Source: Cryptomeria japonica (Eukaryota > Streptophyta > Pinopsida > Cupressales > Cupressaceae). Taken from it: a stretch of 64,000 bases of DNA. Positions 49,509-59,879 of this stretch are shown piece by piece. Positions within the stretch are counted from its first letter, which is position 1, and the number at the start of each line of letters is the position of its first letter. The DNA lies in assembly GCF_030272615.1 (NCBI RefSeq), contig NC_081414.1, positions 812,919,069 through 812,983,068 on the forward strand. Direction: 5' to 3'. The notes under the pieces are model-generated. The model was not told the DNA's origin. It did not search any database and was given only the letters and a program-made list of their open reading frames with translations. A program made the translations under genes and the position numbers.

Positions 49509-52500
49509 ATGAGTTTTACAACAATAAGCCCTACTTACACTATTCCCGTTAGACGAAGCCGTAGAATTAAGTCTTTCCGAGGTTTAACTACTGAGGAGAT
49601 GGAACCTAATTTGAATGGTCTTTTTAACGAGGACATGGGTAATTCCTCTAATCCTCCTAATGATGAAGAAGCTCTCCATGAGGTTTCTGAAGAACAACTT
49701 TCGAAATTGGATAACCAATTTGACGATTTTCGACAATGGATGTCTCAAGAATACCCTGATAGTCAAGCTCTTCCTTTAATTGAGGGTCTAAAACGTATGC
49801 TTCAAAGTGATAAGAATGGAATTGATATTTTGCGTGGTATTTCACACATTGTGAATTCGAATGTGATGCCTATGAAGAGTTGTGCTGAAAATTTAGGTTA
49901 TACACAACCTCCTACACAAGTCAATCATTCTATTCCTTTGATGACTTCTATTGCTAGTATACCTACCTTTACATCAAACATAATGGCTACTTCTACACAA
50001 GACATTCCTCCCGTGATTACTAGTCATGGGGGCAACCCTTCTTCTTCAATTAACCCTCTTCCTTCATTCAATCCGATTTCTTCATTCGTCTCTTCAATGA
50101 GTGTTCCTATTACATCTCCACAAATGAACATGACGCAAGGGGGCAATTCATTTAACCATTCCATTCCTCCTTGTAGTGTTCCTCTTGTCCAATCATCTCC
50201 TATGACTAATTATCATAGGGTCCCACCACCTTACTCTCTACCTTCTTTCAATAACATAACACCTCCATCTCAATCTAACACATCCAATATGAACTCTTCG
50301 ACTGAAGCGACCATTAACAATCTTGCACAAACTGTCTCTTCTTTACAGCAACAAATTGCCTCTATGAATCAATCTAAGTTTAGTGTGCCCACATTTGATG
50401 TTGCGAGCCCACTTTCTCTTGACATTGTTCGAGCTATCCCTCCTAAACATGTTGAAATCCCGCATTTGGAGCTTTATAATGGTAAAGGAGATCCTCTAAC
50501 ACATGTTAAGACTTTTCAAACAATTTGTACTGATTTTGCTTATGACCAAAGGTTGCTTGCAAAACTGTTTACTAGAACATTAAGAGACAAAGCCCTACAA
50601 TGGTATTGCTCGTTGCCTTCTTATTCTATTACTTCTTTCAAACAACTTGCAAATGCTTTCATTCAACAATTTCAAAACAATATAAGTCCTAAAGTTACTT
50701 TGATTGATTTAATGCATTGTAAACAAGGTGTTAAAGAAAAAGTGACTGATTTCATTGGTAGATATAAGCATTTGTATGCTCAAATTTCTTTTCCAGTGCC
50801 TGACAATGATATTCAAAGAATCTTTATTTCTAATTTACAAAAAGATATTCGAGACAAACTTCTATTTTTTGAGTTTACTTCTTTCCAACAGTTGTGCGCC
50901 ACTCTTCACAATTATCAACTGACTGTGAGTCAAATGGAACAATCACATCCTATGGCTCCGAGTGATAAGGGTGATAGCAGTCAACAACCATTTGGGAAGT
51001 TTAAACCGAACAGAGATTCCATCAAATTCAATGAAAACATCATCAACAACAATGTGAATGCAGCATCAGGTGTGCCTCCTATTTCTAAATTTTTCAAGAA
51101 AGAAAGAAAGTATACTCCTTTGAATGAATCATTGCATAGTATTATGAGTAAGTTATTGGAACAAAATGTGCTTACTCTTCCTCCTATAAGACAAATTGAT
51201 CCTGCAAAGATCACTTCACCTTATTTTGATAACAAAGCTTTTTGTCAATTTCATCGTCAGCCTGGGCATGATACTGAAAAATGTTTTTCTTTAAAGGGTA
51301 AAATTCAAGATTTGATTGATAATAATACTATTTCTGTTTCTGGAGTGAATGATAAAGGCAACACATCTGTAGCTCCTCCTAATCAAAATCTTCAGATTTT
51401 CACTAATCCATTGCCTTCTCATACCTCTAATGCGATTGAGACTAATGATTCCTCTCTCTCATCTGATGGTCTTGTGTCTATGACTCCGAATGTGATTAAC
51501 TTTGTAGAGCAGCAAGAAATCCCTGAAGAACCTTCCATCACATTTGATTCTAGCAAAACCATTAGGGCACCTGATGGTCCTTTATACATAGTTGCAAAAG
51601 TTAAGAATACACCTTGTCGTGGAGTGTTTATTGATCCTTCGTGCATGATTAATGTTATTACTGAAGAATTTCTTTTTACTTTGCAATTGAATCAAGTGAT
51701 CTATGACAAAACAGATGTGATTGTGAAATTATTTGATGCATTTTCTTCTCCTGCAATTGGTTCTATTACATTGCCTATTGAAGTCCATAACAAATCCCTT
51801 GATGTGAACTTTGCTATTATTCCATCTTTCGAACAATTTCATGTGAAGCTTGGCTATCCTTGGCTATCTTCCATGAAAGCTATTGCTTCTCCTATTCATA
51901 AGTGTTTGAAATTTCCCCATAATGGTGAAGTTGTTACTGTCAATCATAGTCTCTTTAAACTAGCTGAAAGAACCTCTAGTGTTCCTCTTGATTACTTTTG
52001 GCCTAAACAATTCCAATCTCTTCCTCCGCGAAGTGATCATCTTTTCAAATCTTATCAAAAGTGGAAAACAGATATGATCTTATCTCTAAGTGAACCTAGA
52101 ACACCTAAACTTGACATTCCTATCATTCTTGAGAAGGAAGTTCTTCCTTTGAAAGATAAAACTAATGTCTTTCCTCAAGAAGAATCTCAACCCATCCCTA
52201 TGGATGTGACTATGTCTATACCTAATAAACTTCCTAAGAGTAGACCTATACCTCCTCGTCATGATGGACTTGGTCTTCTCCCTAAACCAAAAATTCCTCC
52301 TTTGTATGGAGCAGTTCCTCCTCCTTCTTTTTATAGAGAGAAGAGACATTCTTCTTCTCCTATTATCCAGCCTAAGAGACCACAACCTAAACACCCAAGT
52401 GCTAAGGATGAGAACATTCCTCCTCCTCAATCTTCTCCACTTCCTACTAAGACTAGACGAAATCATTCTGCACGTGAACGCCGACGAAAGCGTCATCTTA

Positions 52501-52952
52501 GAGCTCAGGCAGCTGCTTCTCAAACTTTGCAATCTCCAAAAACACCTTCAACAAGCATTATTCCATTTTCTCCTCAGTCGGACATTGAGCCTAAATCTCC
52601 TAAACATAAGATGCATGATGGTCTTGATCCTGTGCGAGTTAAAGATCCTATTTTTATAAATCTTGATGATGATATGGATGAAAATGTTATTCATGATGAA
52701 AATGTTACTCCTCTTGCTTCTGATAGTGAATATGAACTTGTTGATGTTGATAACAATTTATCTAATGAATTTTCTAAAGCACTTATCCTAGCTCCTAGAC
52801 AAGAACAATGTGGCTCGGAACATGAACATAGCCCTTGTTTGGATCTTGTGATAGCTCCATCTGCTGTGTTGGATGTTCCTCCTCTAGCGTGTTCCCTGCC
52901 TTCCCGAAACATTGATCAGCAAGATCGGGGGGTAGATGACATGCTAGACTAG
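49509..52952 (+). CDS. Intact Gag plus protease-like ORF, no polymerase
   Basis: This is a single open frame of 1147 codons from ATG 49509, the only long undamaged coding region in the window. Residues about 1-300 are a low-complexity, Pro/Ser/Asn-rich leader. About 310-490 is a Ty3/Gypsy Gag capsid domain (HLELYNGKGDPLTHVKTF, then DKALQWYCSLPSYSITSF). A knuckle uses C579, H582, H587 and C592. A retropepsin-like fold follows at about 690-800, with LYIVAKV, FIDPSC at D709 and GYPWLSSMKAI. The usual D-S/T/G-G active loop is D-P-S, so protease activity is doubtful. The C-terminal part is Pro-rich (PPRHDGLG, PPLYGAVPPPS), then basic (RERRRKRHLRAQ, about 980) and acidic. The ORF alone cannot reverse-transcribe; it presumably relies on enzymes of a related Gypsy element. 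Frame integrity suggests recent constraint or a recent insertion. Confidence 0.88.
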   Translation: MSFTTISPTYTIPVRRSRRIKSFRGLTTEEMEPNLNGLFNEDMGNSSNPPNDEEALHEVSEEQLSKLDNQFDDFRQWMSQEYPDSQALPLIEGLKRMLQSDKNGIDILRGISHIVNSNVMPMKSCAENLGYTQPPTQVNHSIPLMTSIASIPTFTSNIMATSTQDIPPVITSHGGNPSSSINPLPSFNPISSFVSSMSVPITSPQMNMTQGGNSFNHSIPPCSVPLVQSSPMTNYHRVPPPYSLPSFNNITPPSQSNTSNMNSSTEATINNLAQTVSSLQQQIASMNQSKFSVPTFDVASPLSLDIVRAIPPKHVEIPHLELYNGKGDPLTHVKTFQTICTDFAYDQRLLAKLFTRTLRDKALQWYCSLPSYSITSFKQLANAFIQQFQNNISPKVTLIDLMHCKQGVKEKVTDFIGRYKHLYAQISFPVPDNDIQRIFISNLQKDIRDKLLFFEFTSFQQLCATLHNYQLTVSQMEQSHPMAPSDKGDSSQQPFGKFKPNRDSIKFNENIINNNVNAASGVPPISKFFKKERKYTPLNESLHSIMSKLLEQNVLTLPPIRQIDPAKITSPYFDNKAFCQFHRQPGHDTEKCFSLKGKIQDLIDNNTISVSGVNDKGNTSVAPPNQNLQIFTNPLPSHTSNAIETNDSSLSSDGLVSMTPNVINFVEQQEIPEEPSITFDSSKTIRAPDGPLYIVAKVKNTPCRGVFIDPSCMINVITEEFLFTLQLNQVIYDKTDVIVKLFDAFSSPAIGSITLPIEVHNKSLDVNFAIIPSFEQFHVKLGYPWLSSMKAIASPIHKCLKFPHNGEVVTVNHSLFKLAERTSSVPLDYFWPKQFQSLPPRSDHLFKSYQKWKTDMILSLSEPRTPKLDIPIILEKEVLPLKDKTNVFPQEESQPIPMDVTMSIPNKLPKSRPIPPRHDGLGLLPKPKIPPLYGAVPPPSFYREKRHSSSPIIQPKRPQPKHPSAKDENIPPPQSSPLPTKTRRNHSARERRRKRHLRAQAAASQTLQSPKTPSTSIIPFSPQSDIEPKSPKHKMHDGLDPVRVKDPIFINLDDDMDENVIHDENVTPLASDSEYELVDVDNNLSNEFSKALILAPRQEQCGSEHEHSPCLDLVIAPSAVLDVPPLACSLPSRNIDQQDRGVDDMLD

Positions 52953-53698
52953 TTACATTAGCATAGTAGATTCTCTCCTCCTCTCTTTTGTTACTTCGTC
53001 TATATGTTATTCTCATTCTTCTATTTGTTGTCCTTAGTGTTGTCTACTTGAGGACGATGCAAAGCATTGAGATCTCTCGATCTCTCTCATGTTGACTCAA
53101 AAGACACATGTGTTCCCTTCTTCCAGGTGACCTTCCTTGATTGGGGAATGAAGAACAATTATGCATACATACATATGATATATATACATGAATTATCATA
53201 CAGCATACTGACCCCAACGAAAGCGAAGTCACCTTGTGCTTTCTGTTTTGTGTTTATTATCCTTGGGCTTATCTCACACTTGGGGGCTAAATCCTTGCGA
53301 TAATGTGCTCCTTTCCTTTTTTCATTTTCTTATATGTATCACTACCTTAAAGCAATCACCCCCGGTGAGGCGTGTGCGATCGCTTTAACGTAGGGGGGCA
53401 TACATCCCGTTCATATCTTTTCAAGATACTTGAAAATTTCTTGACAAATTTAGCCTTGCCTTGAAAATTTTTGATATCTTTCTTGCATGACTCATAGTGA
53501 GGGAGCCTTACTACTGACAGTCATGGTTCTTCATCACGATCTTCCCTTTTACTTTGTCAATCGAAGTTGTAAGATCCTTAGCCCACTGGGGGCTTGGTGT
53601 ATCTTGCCTCCTTGACGTGGTGAAAGTCTTTCAATGTTGTTTCCTTGTACTTTACCGGAAGTATGTGCATACATACTCCCGCTAAAGTGGGGGCTAAA
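52953..53698 (+). other. 3' non-coding region with polypurine tract
   Basis: No pol remnant is present. G-rich runs ACGTAGGGGGGCATA (about 53390) and CTGGGGGCTTGG (about 53586) occur before the final AAAGTGGGGGCTAAA at 53684-53698, which adjoins the 3' LTR and is the likely tract. Confidence 0.7.
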
Positions 53699-54948
53699 TG
53701 TAGTGTCCTAAAATTGCGACACTTGCAATTTCGACTGCATTTTGGTCTTCACGATGGCGACGCAACACGCAACCTGAATGGAGACCCTGAAACTTGCTCA
53801 CGACACTAAAAACTACATTTTTCAAGCACCCTGGCCTGAACCTCCTTGCACCCTGTTGTCCCAGGAGGTGGGACCAGAGCGCCCAATGCCCTGGTCCCTC
53901 AGGACCAGGGCGCCCAGCGCCTTGGTCCCTGGGTCCTATTTTGGGCCCGGTCTCCTAAGGGGCTCGGGTCTTTTTGTTTGCAATTTGAAAATTAACTTTC
54001 CCTGGTCGGCCTAAGGTCGGGAAAATCAGTCTATCAGCCCTAAATGACAAGTATATAAACTACATTTTTTCTCTCTCATTTGGGGATAGATGAAGAGGAT
54101 ATGTGTAAACAAAGCGTGGAAACTATACTCAAGCATTCAAGCATTCAAGCATTCTTTCAAGCAATTGATCATTTCAAGTCTCCATTCAAGGCTAAGTGTT
54201 GCATTCAAGACAAGGATTCCACCATTGAAGAGGAGATCACATACTACATGCTACAACATACAACATACAACATACAACATCTAAACCTTCACACATAAGG
54301 ATACCAACATCCTTAGAACAAGGTATTAGTACTTGTTTTACAGTCATTTACATTTACAGCTCTTGCTCATTTCTTGGTTAATTCCAAAACCGGGGTTTGA
54401 CCTAAAGGCAAACCCCCAATCCCTAACCCCCCAATCATCTTCGCTTGTCTGTGTGTAGGTTGCAGGTACGCGGCTGAAATTGAAGATCTGGAATCCTTGT
54501 GCAGAGACGAACAGATCCCCCTTCGTTTCGCGGATTTTTTGGAGGACCGTGGTGCCGGGCGCCATCGTCCCGACAACTTTTGCTCAAATTTGCAGGACAG
54601 CGCCGTATCAACATTTTACTACTAATTCCAGGTCCGCAGCTTCATCCTATAACCTGAACTCAGTTTATAAGCGAATCTTTATGACTTTCTATGCATGCTT
54701 AGCTTAATTTCCTTAACAACATTCTTTACAAAAGAGGGTAGCTTTGCTTTCCTAACCCTTGAAATTCATTTAGCATCCAATCTTACATTGTGTGGGATTG
54801 GATCTTATGAGTTTCAACCCCTCTTTTGAATGTAAAGTCTCTCCCCTAAGTGAAAAACCATCGAATCCTAGCGAACCTCCCTTCTCTCTCCTCGGAGTTG
54901 GAAGAGGGGAGAACAACTAGGGTTCGATCGCGATTTTTCCGCTTTACA
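53699..54948 (+). repeat. 3' LTR of the RT-less element
   Basis: It is the same as 47116-48334 except for transitions and a duplication of about 31 bp that gives two GC-rich inverted repeats in a row (53870-53898 and 53902-53928) where the 5' LTR has one. TATA box at 54051-54058. Confidence 0.92.
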
Positions 54949-55058
54949 GTTTCTTGCAACATAAAAATATCACACTTAATTAAGTCCATCTAGGACTTAA
55001 TTAAGTGTCTCTTGTTGGGGGCATTTAAGCCCCTAACATTCCAAGAAATAATTCTCAT
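54949..55058 (-). pseudogene. LINE ORF2 start (endonuclease N-terminus)
   Basis: ATG at 55058 begins MRIISWNVRGLNAPNKR, the classic L1-type endonuclease start, and runs to DIFMLQET with one TAG stop inside. It continues across the LTR element at 47115 (KLSKESADLV). The ORF1 stop TGA shares bases with this ATG. Confidence 0.85.
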
Positions 55059-56953
55059 TGTCCTCGAGGGGAGGCCGAAGCTTCCCTCTTCCCATTAATT
55101 GGAGAATTTTTGCTTTCCCCAAAGCAACCTTGCAAATTATGTTTCACAACCCCTGATCTTGTCACAGGAGGACTAGTGACAAATCTTTTACTCCTCTTTC
55201 TTTTTACACTTACTGGAGTTAGGCATGTTTTCTTAGGCCTACCAAGAGAGACCGAATGCCTCCCTTGCCCACCAACAGGAGAAAGGGACAAAGTCTTTCG
55301 AATTCCAGCATCAATTTCCATTTGAGTCTTAAGATTATTTGGAGGCCTACCTCTCCTAGGAGAAAGCACCGATGGTGAAAAAACTTGAGTTGTTTGGACA
55401 ATTGGTAAACTCTTGCATGACTTTGGAGAAGCTAGGATACATGGATTATCTTCAAAACCCAACTCTGTTGTAGACAAAAGTGCAAAAGGATTAGCAGATG
55501 TAGAAATTGGAAGGGTCGAGTTTATACCCCCCAAATCATTCTCAATCAAACAAACAACTCTATCAGTAATACCCTCATCCATTTGATGTGCATGATTGTT
55601 AAAAATATCATTTACTTGCTGAACCAGATTCTCATCTGGCATAATAACAAGGACAACCTTTGATGGATTACTATTCCCTAAGGAAGATTCATTAGCCATA
55701 TTAATTTCAATATTCAGAGGGGAATTATTAGACACCAAATTCTTAATTTCCTGAACTAAAGAAGCATCATTAGGAAAACCTATGGCAGGTACCTGTTTAA
55801 TAGTTTCCCTATCAACCACTGCATTTTTATCTAAATTCACATTCTTTGAAGAATTGAAAACCTCCTTTTGAGGGCATGAAGACAAATTGTCGCCCTTACC
55901 CTTTGTGTGATTATTTTGCATCTTAGGGCAATCTATCATCAATGGATGATCTACTCCATTCATCAGGGGATTACCATCCACTATACCCTCATTATTAGAA
56001 AATGTCTTCAGTAAAGACGAAAGTGAGATCGAACCCGAAGTATGAACATTGGGTTTCCTGAAACTATGACACAATGAATTATTTTCAAGATTAATGTGAC
56101 CTGTTTCTACCAATTTATGCAAAGAGACATTTCCACATCCTTCAACCGAAGGTCCCACCAACAAACTATCTTTATTAAGGGATTTAGGGACAAAGCCAAC
56201 AACTTGCTAGTTTTTCTTAAAATCCATAAGTAACAGAGCATCCAAAAGTAAAGGAGACTTAAGAAGCTCCGTATCTAATTTCTCAATTGACTGGTGCCAA
56301 ATACCATCATGAGACTTGATATTACAAGTATGGGGGCAAACATTGTTAGGGTTAATAAGAACACAATTTTTTACCAGAACCTCCCCATCCACGAAGTCCA
56401 TTTTAGATGTTAAAAAAGTTCCAATAGTATTTCTAATTTTCTCAAGAACATCTGGATCCATAAATTCAAAAGGAATTTTAGGTAAACCAAACCAGAAAGA
56501 AATAAGTTTCAAAGTAGACCAAGAAGGAACAAAAAAAGGTTTCCAAGCCCTAATTGAAATTAAATGTTTTCCAAACCAATGATGTGAAGTTCTTAATACC
56601 TCATCTCTGAAAGAAGGAGAACCAAAGACAATAATAAAAACATTCACAAACAATAATTGAAAATAATGCATATCCCCCCATCTTTTCTGCAATTTATGAT
56701 AAAACTTTAACAAACTAATTTGATCACCCCAAATTTCCCCAGAAATAGCATTCATATGCAAACAATTTGCTTTCTTATCGACATAGGAACCGAAAAGATC
56801 AATACAAGGGATAGGAGTCCAAACCTGTGATGAAGAAACCCGCGACAGAATAGGATTAGAAGGTATCTTACTTACCTTTTTCGGACTAGCTTCCTTGAGG
56901 TTCACATTTACCTTATTTCCCACCTGCTGTGAAGAAATAGAAACCCTAGCCAT
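55055..56953 (-). pseudogene. LINE ORF1 (RNA-binding protein), one premature stop
   Basis: The frame from the first ATG at 56953 (MARVSISSQQVG) to TGA at 55055 is about 632 codons with a single in-frame TAG at 56207-56209. The N-terminal part contains KRWGDMHYFQLLFVNVFIIVFG, a hydrophobic RNA-binding-like core, and WSTLKLISFWFGLPKIPFEF, matching plant L1 ORF1 (DUF4283-type) proteins. The open frame extends without ATG to 57070. The C-terminal half is polar, with basic patches near the end (KRKRSKRFVTSP, RRGRPPNNLK). No CCHC knuckle is visible, although NNVCPHTCNIKSHDGIWH may be its remnant. It would coat LINE RNA. Confidence 0.75.
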
Positions 56954-58420
56954 AGTCTCCTTATTTTCCAAGACAACAACCCTAGCAAAATTTTGTTGAT
57001 TGCCCAGATCCAAAGACCATTTCCTTGAAAAGCCTTTGAATTGCTTCTTAGATTCCCTTGATTTGCACCATTATTAAAACAATCTTGAGTGAATCTCCTT
57101 CCATTGTTATTCTGCCTCTATGCCACACTTCGATTGTTCCCAAAGAAGCCTTGAAAGTATTTGGAAGCTGGCTGAAAAACCTTGTTATTTCCACTCCGGT
57201 TTACCTGTATCGCCATGTCCTTCCATCTGCCATTCGTGTAGACCCACTGCGGAACATGAGGCGGGTCTTCCTAGCCCACATCTGCCCATGAACCCAAATG
57301 TCCTCTATCAGCCATATCTGATCACTATATTAACAACAATAAACTCTTGATCTTATAGACTACGACCTCTATTTTCAATGACTAAAACTATGGTCTTCAA
57401 ACCCTCTGGACTGCTATGAACAAATAGTGAACTATGATCCTCTTGATGCTATTAAACATAATCTATACCCTCAATACTTTGCTTCCATATTGCAGACCTT
57501 CAGGTGGTGTTGACTACCTCCAGGTTGGAGTGGGTTCCAGGTGTCCAGATTTAGATCTACACTCAGAATAAGATTGCAACTCAGATCTGCAATGGATGGA
57601 GTATTCACTGTCCTAATCTGTTTCTTCACAGTGTCAAGATGACTATATCTCCTAAAGATGGTGTTGGACTATTGGGATTTACTAACTCAGCTAGATTCAT
57701 AGAAATATTATAATCGATCTGAACGCCAAGGTTGCCCTTCCGATTCCCAAACTCTGTTTATGCAAAAAATTAACTTAGATTTGCAGATTCCAAATATATT
57801 ATTCCTTCCTGCACTAAAAGTAAGTCTTCATAATGATCGAGGTCATTGAGAAAGGCTATTATACAGAGTTTATCTTGTGAAGCTTATCTTTTTTTTATCT
57901 CAATTGCCAGACCATCGCAAGCTTTGAGCGTTCCCTTGTAATTTCAAGCACTGAAATTTACAGCTATTTCTGGCATTTCCCCTTTGACACATCTTCTAGA
58001 TCTTTCATCTAAGGTGATCAATGTGGCGCTATGGAAGCATGTTGACATATTCAGATACTAATGCATGCAAGAACCTTAACTCCAGCTCAATACATCCTTG
58101 CCATACAAGAAGCATCAATGGGTTCAAGCTACGATGACACTAGAATTGGAGTACTCGAAGAGCTTCCCTGTTGCAAAAAAAATGATGAGCCCTACATACA
58201 TCCACGTCGCACATAATGGAAAGCTCCTGCACTTTTTTGATCAAACCCTCCTCCTCTTGTAGAATAAAAATTGTGAATTATTGATATGTTGCCTTCTCTG
58301 TATTCATATTGAATGGTGATGAATGCTGATAGTATGGGAATAACTCATCTTACTAGGCCTAAATGTTCAATACCATTTAGAATATTTCCTTGAAATTTTG
58401 ATTTGAAATCTTGCCATTGG
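56954..58420 (-). other. LINE 5' UTR / internal promoter region
   Basis: About 1.4 kb lies between ORF1 and the right target duplication. No ORF or repeat is found. In plant L1s such a region would carry the internal promoter, but no diagnostic element can be named from sequence alone. The 5' end is set by the duplication at 58421. Confidence 0.6.
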
Positions 58421-58435
58421 AATAGTACTATTAAG
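58421..58435. repeat. Target-site duplication of LINE, right copy
   Basis: AATAGTACTATTAAG is identical to 42459-42473. The outer flanks on both sides are similarly AT-rich. Confidence 0.85.
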
Positions 58436-58548
58436 TTATATTTAATTAAATATAATATTTTAAAATTTATATTATTTTTTGTCCTCATTTTCATTTTTTG
58501 TGAAAATAGGACAATCTCGCAAATTTTTCATTATTCACCCTCTTTTAG

Positions 58549-59839
58549 TGAAAAATCGGGTTTTAACTCTGATTTTGCATTCTTTTTGGTTGATTAATGT
58601 AAAATTGGGTTTTAACTATGATTCTACACTTAATTATAAATTCAAATGTAAATCGGACCTATACATCTTATTTACGCCTTTTTGGTCATTCAAGTGCAAA
58701 TCAGACCTATAGGTTCCAATTTACATCATTAATATGCACGATTTGCAATTATGATTTTGAAGTTTGTTTTTTATCAAGTTTCTTTTACTTTTCTTATTTC
58801 TCCATACTTTCCCTATTTTTCATTATTGTTGTTTTATTTGAAGAGGATTTTGGAGTGTATCAGTTGGAGGCGCCTGATTTTAGCAAAGTCAATTTTTCTT
58901 TATCATGATATGTATTATCTAAGCTTTTGAGTTGTTTTATTACATGCCCTAGTTATCAATTTGTATACTCAATGCATATCAAAGGTTTCATTGATATATG
59001 TTGGATTACAAATCTAATTTTTAACTTTGAAGTTATGTATCCTAGTGGTGACGAGACTGTATGTCCATCACACACCATGTCATGCTTCATGGTTGTGGCA
59101 GGCATACACCCCTACCACCATTGTCTTTCATTTTTGGCGTTTATGTTGGTCGGGGATATTAATCTGACCCTTACCATAGTCTTTGAATGTGGTGGTGATC
59201 AGGGTAATATCCTCGATCCCCCTCACCGATTTCTACCTTTATTGCAATGAAGGTAGTGGTCGGGTTTTTAAACTTCGACACCCACCTTGTTCTATAGTAT
59301 TGGTGGTGGTCGGAGTTAAAAACCCGACCATCACCAAGGTTACTGTGCTTCCCTTTTTGCAAGGTGTTTGGCGGGTTTAGATCCCTACCCAAAATTGTTT
59401 TAGTTTCTATTGATAGTGTCAGTCGGGGATATATCCCCGCCCAACACTGTTTTTTAATTGTCCTTCCTTAAAGTGTCAAGTGGGGATGTAACCCCGCCCG
59501 ACACCTTTTTAGTTCATATTACCTCTTGTTGAGTGTCGGTCAAGGTTGTAACCTCGCTTGACACCCCCTTTGGCATTTCCATTGTTACAAAGTGCAAATA
59601 AGAGTTGTAGCTCCGATATGCACTTTTCTCAATTTAGTTTTACATAGTGTGTAACAGATTTATAACTCCGATTTGCACTATTATATGAGTTATTCTACAA
59701 TGCATTTCAAATTTATAAATCCAATACACATTATTCTTTTGATATTATTTTTTATTAGATGCAAATTAGACTTATAAGTTCGATATGCAATTGGTTTTGA
59801 TTTCACTTATTCAAGTGTAAATCGAACTTATTTGCATCC
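58549..59839. repeat. Array of about 18 imperfect palindromes
   Basis: Units of about 33-39 bp, separated by AT-rich spacers of roughly 10-25 bp, each read as two complementary arms around a TTATAA-like centre. Approximate starts: 58549, 58596, 58643, 58692, then (after a gap) 59091, 59142, 59191, 59250, 59300, 59362, 59415, 59470, 59531, 59589, 59644, 59699, 59758 and a half unit at 59812. The best centres are CGGGGATATATCCCCG (59423-59438), AGGTTGTAACCT (about 59543) and ACTTATAAGT (about 59770). Outer arms pair as GTGTC/GACAC in the GC-rich units and TGCA/TGCA in the AT-rich ones. No ORF crosses it. It lies directly upstream of a Gypsy coding remnant. Confidence 0.75.
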
Positions 59840-59879
59840 AAAGGACACACATCATGTGATATCATAGGTACTAGTTCAG

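Larger units (their letters stand above)
47116..54948 (+). mobile_element. RT-less LTR retrotransposon with one intact gag/protease-like ORF
   Basis: LTRs at 47116-48334 and 53699-54948 start TGTAG and end TTTACA. GTTTC duplications are at 47111-47115 and 54949-54953. The internal region holds a leader, one open frame of 1147 codons and a tract-bearing 3' region; no RT, RNase H or integrase can be found. The LTRs differ at 11 positions in the first 190 bases or so, all transitions. It sits inside the LINE endonuclease, joining codons ...LQE-T and T-KLSK. The Gag and the CX2HX4HX4C knuckle relate it to the Gypsy element at 6493. Confidence 0.93.
42474..58420 (-). mobile_element. L1-type LINE, split by an LTR element
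   Basis: A T run at 42474-42484 is the poly(A) tail on the minus strand. ORF2 and ORF1 follow to the right, and the identical 15-bp flanks at 42459-42473 and 58421-58435 set the ends. Without the LTR element at 47116-54948 and one GTTTC copy, the LINE is about 8.1 kb, a long plant L1. ORF1 and ORF2 overlap by ATGA at 55055-55058. Both ORFs are broken. The long matching target duplications suggest a nearly full-length insertion. Confidence 0.85.

Noticed and set aside
49509..52952. Host gene or endogenous pararetrovirus coat-type gene
   Set aside because: It is flanked by LTRs with target duplications and has a Ty3/Gypsy Gag domain and knuckle, so it belongs to the LTR element.
58403..59392. 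Several plus and minus frames of 64-107 codons over the palindrome array
   Set aside because: They arise on both strands from the symmetric sequence, show no domain and lack a consistent frame.
58549..59839. CRISPR-like array (regular repeats with spacers)
   Set aside because: The units diverge strongly from one another, spacers are AT-rich and not unique-insert-like, there are no cas genes and the context is eukaryotic retrotransposons.
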